Shown here: in pieces, positions 1 to 7,900 of the stretch | How the letters are laid out: the number at the start of each line of letters is the position of its first letter | Position numbering within the stretch: the first letter of the stretch is position 1 | From: Thalassiosira profunda | Lineage: Eukaryota > Bacillariophyta > Thalassiosirophyceae > Thalassiosirales > Thalassiosiraceae | DNA length: 13,885 nt | Direction of reading: 5' to 3' | Assembly (NCBI GenBank): GCA_036939355.1 | Contig: JALLAP010001113.1 | Span: 1 to 13,885 of the forward strand | The notes under the pieces: generated by a model | Database searches by the model: none | The model's input: the letters and a program-made list of their open reading frames with translations, nothing else | Told to the model about the DNA's origin: nothing | Position numbers and translations under genes: made by a program

Positions 1-261
1 CTGTCCCTTTCGATGCCGGACGAGGAGTTCCCGGCCATTGCTCTCAAGGGCGACGCGTTCAACGTCGAAGCGGCGTCGAACGGCGAAGGCGAAATGACGT
101 CCAACACCCGAAAGAGGGGAAAGGGACGGAAAAACGACGAAGAGAGCGTGCCATCCGAGAAGAGCGCAGGCAGCGGGAAGAGCGCCGGTAGCGAGAAGAG
201 TGCCAAATCCGCTAGAGGCAAAGCCGGAAAGGCAGACAGGAGAACGATGCTGCGGATGTAA
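1..261 (+). CDS. C-terminal end of an unidentified protein with a Ser/Lys-rich basic tail (partial)
   Basis: The reading frame is open from the first base of the window and ends at the TAA at 259-261, so this is probably the 3' end of a gene starting upstream; the ATG at 13 need not be its start. The visible 86 residues are low complexity. An acidic stretch (PDEEF) is followed by a KRGKGRK basic patch and an imperfect six-residue repeat (KSAGSG, KSAGSE, KSAKSA), encoded by an 18-bp near-repeat at about 168-215, then RGKAGKADRR. Such tails are common on nuclear or nucleolar proteins, but no domain is visible and I assign no function. It converges on the - strand gene that ends at 398, with 136 bp between the two stops and no recognisable feature there. 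Confidence 0.6.
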   Translation: MSLSMPDEEFPAIALKGDAFNVEAASNGEGEMTSNTRKRGKGRKNDEESVPSEKSAGSGKSAGSEKSAKSARGKAGKADRRTMLRM

Positions 262-397
262 AGCTTGGGTCTGACAGGACGCTGCCTTTGGCGCGAAGCG
301 TCGGATGGATGGGAGGGGCAACTTTTATGTATGCGTATCAAACAATCGATAGTAAATGTGAACAGGTCATTCGATGAACAACAGATTGACTCTCCAC

Positions 398-1753
398 TTA
401 GCGCTGAACAAACTCGGTAATCTTCTTCTGCCAATCGAGTACAACCAACGGTGGAAACTCCTCCCTCTCTATTTCGGGGGTATACTCTTTCCTTTCCCAC
501 TCACCAAAGCAGTTGTCGCTGCAGATTGGCTTCCTTCCGGTACCGTATGAAGTTGCACGCATGCACTGTCGGCAGTGTGGCCCCTCATCGCACATGATGC
601 AGTACTGCTCTGCCTCTGCTTCCCCTTGGTCGATGCAATCAGCGCAATAATGGTCGCCGCATTTCCAGCAGCTGAAACCCGGATCTCTGTACCACATGCA
701 TTCTTCGCAAACATCCATATCCCACCCCGTGACGTATTCATCGCCGCAAGTTTTGCATGGAGGGTACTGGGCGCAGGAATTGCAGAAATACTTTTGACAT
801 CGATCGCAATACCGAAGCTTCTTTCCAGAGGGGCATTCAGCAATGTCGCACAACATAGCCATGCATTTGTAACACGTAAGAGGTTGGACGCCGTAGTGAT
901 GCACCTCGTTCAGGATGGATTCTTGCCTTGTTTCAAACATGGGCGCACATTTGCTGGAACAAGCAGCTCCCCCCGAGCATCCAATAGATCGATTGATCAT
1001 GCGATCGTTGAACCTAAGCAAGAAACCCTCCAACAGATGATCAAAGTCCTTTCCCCCATCCTCAATCAATGGTCTCCATACCGCAGGGAGAGTCACATGT
1101 TTCAATGAGGACACCTCTTGATCGATAATGCTTCTCAGAATCGGGATGATCCTGAGACGAGACAGCCCCACCCAACCAGAGTTACGGCCGTTCTTGCTGT
1201 ATGGACGAGGATCTTCTCTCTCTTTGAGTAGACTCAAGTCAAGTTGCGCAAGTTTTGTAGAGCCGCGGAGTGGTTCTAGCCCATCCCCTGCTAGGCCAAA
1301 ACAGTTGGTAAAGCGAAGCCTCCTGATGGTCTCTTTGGCATCAACGCACACCAATAGTGCGTAGAGGTCGTCATCATTCAACAAATCGTCCTTCCAAGTG
1401 CCGCCGAAATAGTACTGCTCCGCCACGTTGCCCAAGTCGAACGAATCCCAGTCGCCTCGCCAGTCCTCGGTTAGATATTTCTTCCTGCCCGACAATATTG
1501 CTCGCATTTGTTCAACAGATTCTGCCGGCGGGGTCCACCGACGAAAGGACGATGGATGGCCTGTGATTGCCACGGCGAAGGAAGCACGGCTTTCCTTCGG
1601 AATATAGGCAAACACGTGGGAGAATGGTCCGTCGGTGAGGCCGAAGAGAGATGATATGAAGTCTCCTCCCGCGGATGCTGACGGGGATACCTTCCTCTTC
1701 TTTTGCTGGGGCACCATTATGAACCCTCGCTTGGGCGAATATTGCAATTCCAT
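398..1753 (-). CDS. F-box-like / leucine-rich protein with a C-terminal 25-cysteine zinc-binding-type cluster
   Basis: Predicted 451 residues. The first ATG in frame is at 1753; a second at 1717 gives a protein beginning MVPQQKKRKV, and either may be used. The frame is open further upstream only through non-ATG codons. Visible order: an SV40-like nuclear localisation patch (QQKKRKV, about residues 16-22); an F-box-like helix segment (FSHVFAYIPKESRASFAVA, about 44-62); a leucine-rich stretch containing LRRLRFTNCFGLAGDGLEPL (about 145-164); then a cluster of 25 cysteines (about 259-415) with many CxxC pairs, often spaced CxxC-x4-CxxC, as in treble-clef, RING or B-box modules. I recall this architecture as an expanded family in Thalassiosira; that is memory, not a search. 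A role as substrate adaptor of a ubiquitin ligase is inference only. No introns are needed. Confidence 0.85.
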   Translation of the reverse strand: MELQYSPKRGFIMVPQQKKRKVSPSASAGGDFISSLFGLTDGPFSHVFAYIPKESRASFAVAITGHPSSFRRWTPPAESVEQMRAILSGRKKYLTEDWRGDWDSFDLGNVAEQYYFGGTWKDDLLNDDDLYALLVCVDAKETIRRLRFTNCFGLAGDGLEPLRGSTKLAQLDLSLLKEREDPRPYSKNGRNSGWVGLSRLRIIPILRSIIDQEVSSLKHVTLPAVWRPLIEDGGKDFDHLLEGFLLRFNDRMINRSIGCSGGAACSSKCAPMFETRQESILNEVHHYGVQPLTCYKCMAMLCDIAECPSGKKLRYCDRCQKYFCNSCAQYPPCKTCGDEYVTGWDMDVCEECMWYRDPGFSCWKCGDHYCADCIDQGEAEAEQYCIMCDEGPHCRQCMRATSYGTGRKPICSDNCFGEWERKEYTPEIEREEFPPLVVLDWQKKITEFVQR

Positions 1754-2121
1754 ATTTGTGGAGCCGAGTGCAGTCTGCCTCCGAAGAAGTGACACCGATG
1801 TGGTGCACTCGTGCACAAAAACTGACCCCGCGGCCCCGGCCAACAACCCTTCCCTCCCAAAGGATAAATATCACCTCTACTATCAACGCAGCCCCGCTGC
1901 CGTCCCCGGACACCTCCCGCCAGGGAGAAGTGCACCGCCTCTCCTTCTCTCTGTTTCAGCTCTGTTTGCAGGGGCGAGGCGCCGTACGTATAGTACGTAC
2001 TAGGTATCTCTCTATCTAGGACGGGGCGATTTGCATTTGCTCATTGCTCAGCTCTCAGCTCCTCTTACATATTGCCTCTTGCTCCCCCTTTGCCCTTGCC
2101 GGCGGCCCCTCCCAGGCAACC
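1754..2121. promoter_or_regulatory. Divergent intergenic promoter region between the cysteine-cluster gene (-) and the coiled-coil gene (+)
   Basis: These 368 bp separate two divergently oriented start codons and must hold both promoters and 5' UTRs. A TATA-like AT-rich patch lies at about 1861-1872 (GATATTTATCC read on the - strand), roughly 110 bp upstream of the 1753 ATG. A perfect 12-bp palindrome, TAGTACGTACTA, lies at 1991-2002. From about 2041 to 2115 the + strand is strongly C/T-rich, as a pyrimidine-rich 5' UTR or the end of a 5' UTR intron would be (a CCTCCCAG stands just before the + start). No coding potential of its own is convincing here. Confidence 0.55.
1991..2002. repeat. 12-bp perfect palindrome TAGTACGTACTA
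   Basis: The sequence is its own reverse complement and lies inside the divergent promoter, preceded by a second TACGTA-containing stretch (1985-1990). A self-complementary site suits a homodimeric transcription factor, but no specific factor can be named from the sequence. Confidence 0.35.
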
Positions 2122-4905
2122 ATGGCCATGCAGGACGACGAGTTCGGCGACGAGATCGACTGGTCGGCCGTGCAGCTGCCGTCCGTGTCGGCTCCCACCG
2201 CGGCGGCTCCCGGCAGCGTCGACAATGCCACCAACGGACCACCCCCGTCCACGACCGGTGGTCCACCTCTCGCGCGTCATTCCTGGGGAGGCGGCGCACC
2301 CGCTCCCTCTCACCATCAATCGGCGGCCATTCCACAGCAGGGCCATAATACTGGGAGCTACGGCCAGAATTTTGCCGTGGCGGGGGCGGCAGCTCCCGTG
2401 CATAACAATTTTGCACCGTCCAACAATGATATGGATGCGCTGCGGCGGCAAATCGCCTCCCTCCAAAACCAACTGCAATCCAAGGACGACCAGATCTTCG
2501 AGCTCGAGGCCACGGCCGCCGCCTCCGCGGCCGAATCCGCCCACCGCACCCAAAGGGCCGAATCGGAGGCGCGGGAGAAAGTGCGCCTCGCCCAAGAGGA
2601 GGCGCGGAGGGCCATGGCGGAGGCGGATCGGAACCGCGGGGGAATGATCCGGTACAAGAAGAAGGCGGCGGAGTTGGAGGCCGAGAAGCAAGCGAAGGAG
2701 GGGGGCCAGAATCCGTCCCATCCTGGAGAGGGCAATTTGGGGGCGTGGGGACCCCCCGTGGCTGATGTCGAGATGCGGAAGGTGACGCCGGTGACTTTTG
2801 AGGAGAGCCCTGCCAAAGGGGGAGACATTGATGCGAGTCCGGCGCAATCGAGCGGGTCGAAGAAGCGGAAGGCGCGGCAATCCGTCAATGTTGACGCGGC
2901 AGATGCGCAATACGATTTGCCTCGGCAATTTGGTGGGGTGAGGAATGCACTCGCCATCGGGGGGGATTCAACGAGGCAGCGGCTGGCGAGGCACCTCTTG
3001 GAGCGCGAGGAGATGGGCTGCTACGGAGGCATGGCGGAAACTGAGGCAACGGCAACGATGGATGTTGGCAATGTTGGTGCTGAACAGCAACGGCTCAGCA
3101 AAGCAATGCGGCAAGATATTCGCATCGACGGCGAGACGAGGGCGTTCGTGAAGTCAGTTATTTTCCAAATGGCCGAAGCTCCCTGTGCAACAGGCAACTT
3201 TCCAGCTCGGGGCTGGTTCAAGTGCTCCTCACGAAGTTCCATTCGCTCTTCCACTGCGTGGGGGACAAAAATGTTGTTACCGTGGACGGAGATGGCGACC
3301 ATGTGATGGGCGGGGACGATGAAGAGAATGGCGAAAACAGAAACGAACGGTCGATAGAAGATGGCAACCAATGCTACCAGAGGATGGCACTCGCGCTGTT
3401 GAAGACCGAGGAGGGGGAAAGTTCGTGCTTGCCCCACAAGACACTCTCCTGGAGGGCCGCGCTGCGCCTGCTTCGCGTCGTCCACGATATTCTGCTTCTG
3501 AGTGGGAATGCTCGCGAGGATCTGCGCTGGTGGTTCTACCAATCGCGTCAATCTGCGGGGGGCGGTGGTATTGGTGATGGCAGTCCATCAAAGGCTGACC
3601 GAGGGGGATCCCAAGATGACGGCGACGCCCTTGCTCGAATCGAGGGGCTGCCCACCAGTTTCTCCCGAGGGAGGACCAACGCAGATCGCGAGGAGGTGCT
3701 TTGGACTCCCGGCTGTCGCCCAGCGTCAGGGCAGGCCGATGCCTGGGACCCAGTGACTATGGCAAGGCCATTGAATGCCCTCTTCGACATATTGGTGGGG
3801 ATCATGCAGGGGAATGCATTCGATTGCTCGAGCGATGCCGCCAAAGATGCTGCCTCAAGCACTGGACGCGAACAGACTGTTGTCAGATCAGTGCAGCTGA
3901 AGGCCATCGACGTGATTTTGGCACTCATGTCGGATGCGCCGCCGTACGANTGTTGTCAGATCAGTGCAGCTGAAGGCCATCGACGTGATTTTGGCACTCA
4001 TGTCGGATGCGCCGCCGTACGATCAGGCCAAGGACGGCGGCGACGGGAATAGGACGCCATATGTTTGGAAGTTCTGGTTCGATTCTCTCCTCCCGTCGCA
4101 TCCTCATGTCCAAATTGGAACACCTCTTGAGGTGGGAGACATCCTCTCCCTGTGGGAAAAGAGCAGCAGTGGCAACGAAGGCCAGCAAGAACAACTGGTG
4201 ATTCTCATCAAGAGCCGGATTCTTCAGCTGCTGTCCCATTTCTTGCAAAGCTCGAGCTCGGTGCACCAAAGCCTTCGCCAGAATGCCAACGAGAAGGAGA
4301 AGAAATCCATCACCAAACGAATCGTTTCTGCTATTCTTAGCGATTTGGAAGACTGCGTGGTGCCAGTTCTGTCCTCTGACGACTCGACAAAGGATGCCGC
4401 GCAGCATTTAGAGCTATGCCATTCCTGCCTTCAATTCCTGCTGATCCTGTCGAGATCCAACGAAGGCATTCGGGTGCTGCGCTTGCAAATGCGGCTGGAG
4501 TCCGAAGACGGCAAGCAGTCTCGTTGGTCGCAGTCTGCCATTGGAATGATGGCGCTGGTGCTCGGTGGCACGCTGTCGTTCGCGACGAAAAGGGAGACGG
4601 CTGCGCTCCAATATGCTGATCTTGCCGATCCGCTGGACGCGATCGTGAAGCAGTGCATCAGCTTCTTCAAGAACTTGCTGCTGTTTGTTGACCAACAGCG
4701 CAAATCGTCGTCAAAGCCCGTCATCTTTTCGTCGCTCGCATCGGAGCACAGCACCGTCTTTCAATCCTCGTTAGAGGGGGTGCTTGCCCACCAATCTCCC
4801 AGCCGTGCCACAGATTCGCCGCGCCTGTTGCGCTGTGGCGAAGGCCTGAAGCGCGATGTGCAGGAGCTTCTTGCCGAGATTGCCGAAGACAGGAAGGAGG
4901 GGTAG
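2122..4905 (+). CDS. Coiled-coil protein with ATRIP-like layout (tentative); spliced, frame broken by an assembly duplication
   Basis: The start is the ATG at 2122 in a strong context (CAACCATGG); upstream codons in frame are non-ATG. Exon 1 (2122-3152) encodes an acidic motif DDEFGDEIDW (residues 5-14), a Pro/Ala/Gly-rich linker, a coiled coil (about 103-193, rich in Leu, Glu, Lys, Arg and Ala) and a basic KKRK patch near 247. Exon 2 continues in another frame to the TAG at 4903-4905 and is largely helical, with leucine-rich stretches such as LLRVVHDILLLSG. The frame shifts again at an N (3950) between two identical 72-bp copies. Leaving out the extra 73 bases restores one open frame; the whole would be about 885-889 residues. 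Acidic RPA-binding-type N-terminus, coiled coil and helical C-terminus is the known layout of ATRIP/Rad26/Ddc2, partners of the ATR kinase, but I see no decisive motif. It converges on the next gene, with 47 bp between stops. Confidence 0.75.
3153..3205 (+). other. Predicted intron in the ATRIP-like gene (53 bp; alternative 41 bp ending at 3193)
   Basis: The frame open from 2122 must pass into another frame before 3306, which needs an intron with length 2 modulo 3. A donor GTCAGT at 3153 with the acceptor CTTTCCAG ending at 3205 (53 bp) satisfies this, and so does the acceptor ending at 3193 (GCAACAG, 41 bp). The 3205 site has the better pyrimidine run. Both choices keep the frame and lead into a helical segment containing LVQVLLTKFHSLF. 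A simple sequencing frameshift is the alternative explanation. Confidence 0.5.
3878..4022 (+). repeat. Exact 72-bp direct duplication flanking a single N (probable assembly artefact)
   Basis: Bases 3878-3949 and 3951-4022 are identical and separated by one N at 3950. Both copies encode the same peptide (VVRSVQLKAIDVILALM and on). The 73-base insertion throws the gene out of frame, and collapsing it restores a continuous frame to the stop at 4905. This is what results when two contigs that overlap by 72 bp are joined with a placeholder N instead of being merged. Confidence 0.9.
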
Positions 4906-4952
4906 AGCTAATGTTGTTTAGGCTGGGATCGTTGAGGAATATGGCAGCTTCT

Positions 4953-7900
4953 TTACTTTCTTTTCTTAGCATTGTAGGCAAATGCGTGTGTGGTGTTCCC
5001 GAGAAGCTGTCTGTTCGAAACCCGCTCCTGCCTCCGCTCGTGTGTTTGCCTCGCCTGAATCCGTGTTGCTCGCCTCCAACCTTTGCTCAATACATAAATC
5101 AGCGCCAAACCACCCAGAACCGACAGCCAAAGGATTGCCCGCGTGTGTCTTTCCGAAGTGGATGGCTCTTTGATGCGCAAATGACAGCTGCCAAAAAGGT
5201 CGTCCTCATTTACGACACCTTCCCACCCCGAGTAGCAGTTTCGTGTTCCGAAGACTTCGTTGGGAGCCAGAACGTTCCGCCGTCTGAACAGAGGGTCGTG
5301 CCAGGGCGCCTGACAATACGATCCGCCCAGCCTTTTGCAGAGTTTATCATTGTACGATCCCGAGCAGGAGCATGTGCAGACATTTGGCGCGGTGCACACA
5401 CCCCGGGGTCCTTCGCTGTGCAGAGAATTGAAGCCAACCATTCCACATGGGTCTTCCTCAAAGATCTTGAACTTTCTCTTATCGTTGGTCAAGAGTTGCT
5501 CCCTTACCAGCTGGGAAATCTCTGCTTTGCACACCGGTTGTGTGCAGGCAAAGCCTTGCCAGCCTTCTGCGCATTGACACAAATCCGGTCCAACGCAGAT
5601 GCCGCCGTTGGCGCAGCGATAGCACCCCTCGCCCCCTGGAGCCGCGGTTGCGTTGCAGTCGGGGTCAAAGTAACCCTGCGTGCACATGGGCATGGAACAG
5701 TCCGAGCCAGCCCAGCCTGTGATTCCTCGTTTCGCCTCCTCGTGGGCCCTCCACAACACAGATGCCTGCGTGATGCACTGACACTCATCCTTGGCGATGC
5801 AGACCCCTCCATTCTGGCAGCCCACCACCTCTCCCGACACTTGCTCGTGTCGGCAAAGAGGCGTGCTGCAATCGAATCCACCGTATCCATCTTTGCACGA
5901 GCACGTGTCCGGCGCAACGCAACTCCCTTCGTTGTAGCACTCAAACACGCCCTCGCCTGGAATCGCCGGGCCCGTGGTCCAAACGCTGGGGTCGCCGTCG
6001 CTTCGTTGGTAGTTGTTGTAGTTCACCCGGATGTGCCGTCCAGCTTTGAGCCCAAAGTCGGCTCCAACCCCTTCCTCGCCGCCCAGGCCCGCATCATCGA
6101 TGAAATCTCCTTGCTCCCACTGCCAAACGTTGCAGAGAAACAAGTTTGACGTCGCGGTCACGACACCGCCAGCGTCACCCGCGACGTCAGGCTCGATTGA
6201 CGGGCCACACTTGCGAACGTCCCCGTCGAACGTTCTCAGGGTCAGTGGGACGTCTGTCAGACTCTCAAACTGCCACTCCTCCAGAGACCCTGCGGCGCAG
6301 GTCGCATTGTGGTCCGAGACGAGGAGCCCCTCGCATCGGAAGCACGTGTAAGCCTCATCCACTTCATAACAACAGCCCGTCTCAAGGACGTCCCACCCGC
6401 AACCGCTTTGATAAAAGCTGCCGTCGTTCTGGACGAGCATGTCGCCTTCTCCTAGCGAGACGATGTCGTCTGGAGCAGCTGTGCTCGCGTCTACATTGAG
6501 CCTGAATCTCTCGGCTTGCAAACACACCGGCGTGCTGCAGTCGTAGCCCGTCCACCCCGTCAGCTGCGGGTCGCCGTTGGGTTTCTGAAAGAGAGGCACC
6601 CCTCCTCCTACGCGTCCGTCTCGCCATTCGTTGTTCCACTGGTCGCAAGCGCAGGTATCCGGAGCGACACACTTGCCACCATTGTTGCACTCTTGGGCGC
6701 AGAGGGCAACGGAGCAATCCGGCCCCGACCATCCTCGCTCGCACGTGCAAGTGTTGGGATGCGTGCAGTTTCCGTTGTGAAGGCAGCTCTGCTCGCACAC
6801 GGGCACGCTGCAATCGTGCCCGCTCCATCCTTCGGCACACTGACACGTGTTGGGCGCCACGCAGGTTCCGTTGTTGTAGCAGCCGCGCACGACGTGATCC
6901 ACGCACACCTCGTTGGCTGACGCAAACCATCGTCCGGTGATGTGAGCACGCTGGTTGTCGTAGGTGATACGCGGGCGGTAGGACTCGTCCGTATCCTGCA
7001 CAAGTGGCACCGAGGAGTCCTCCTCACCCTCGCAACGCCGCTCAAACTCCTTCACGCAGTTTCCCTTTTGCCAGCCTGCCCCGGTGACCCTCCAGACGCC
7101 ATCTTTCATGTGGCCCACATCTGTGTAGACGTAAGATCTATTGAATGTGGATCTGTCGCTTTGCAGAAACTCATCGTCATACTTCACGAGCTTGGCCGTT
7201 TTGCGATGCGTTGGAGGAAAGCCCATGCCTTTCCAGTGAGTGTAGGTCAGCCCATCGTCCTCCACCTTTTCGTCCATGTATCTCGAGTAGTAGTTGGGGT
7301 GGTCCAGAATGAAGCCAGACCGGTAGTCTTCCCACTGTGTCACGCTGCGGATCGAGCACTCGTAACCGCCCTGCGCTTCACTTTCGTTGCCGGCAAGATA
7401 CTGCGTTCCATCAACCACAACCTGGGTGCGCTCGACGGCTGAGCCATTGACGAATCGTTCCACCTCGACTGGCACGTCGGGGTTGCTCGAAAAGTCACGA
7501 GAAGCATCAAGGTCGTACGGCCGGCTTGGATCCAAGAAGGGCGCAAACGTGGTCAGACCTTCCTCGGACTGCGGCCCATTGACAAAGGACTCGAGGTCTG
7601 GCTCGTAGTACCCTTGCTCGCACACGGGCACTCTGCAATCGAAGCCGATCCAACCCTCTGCGCAAGAACACACGTCGGGCGACACGCATCGTCCGCCATT
7701 GGCACACATGTAGGCGCCCTGGGTGACATTACGATAGGAAGCGAGGGCGATTTGACGATCGAGCTGATACTTGTAGGGCTGGGTCAGCTGCGGTTCGGGC
7801 TGGTCGTAAGCATTCCAAGGGAGCCTCTCCTGAGACAGCCAATCATACCGCAGGTTTGGAGTGTAGCGATGGGGTGAGGTCGACGAGTTGTCCCACGCTG

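Noticed and set aside
1754..1846. N-terminal extension of the cysteine-cluster protein to 1846
   Set aside because: The extended frame would begin with TTG. The first ATG is at 1753, and a TATA-like patch at about 1861-1872 would place transcription start close to or inside the extension.
2044..2121. N-terminal extension of the ATRIP-like protein to 2044
   Set aside because: The upstream in-frame start is TTG; the ATG at 2122 has a near-ideal context and is followed by the acidic motif.
2065..2928. 287-codon open frame on the - strand
   Set aside because: Antisense to exon 1 of the coiled-coil gene, which has a strong start context and a plausible protein; the antisense product is Arg/Leu-rich without domains.
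3878..4022. Genuine tandem duplication or mobile-element footprint
   Set aside because: Identity is exact over 72 bp, an N sits at the junction, and the reading frame is restored when one copy is removed, so an assembly join is the simpler explanation.
4911..6149. 412-codon open frame on the + strand
   Set aside because: It lies antisense to the EGF-repeat exon, whose - strand frame has clear domain structure. The + translation shows no recognisable domain and looks like a mirror of GC-rich coding sequence.
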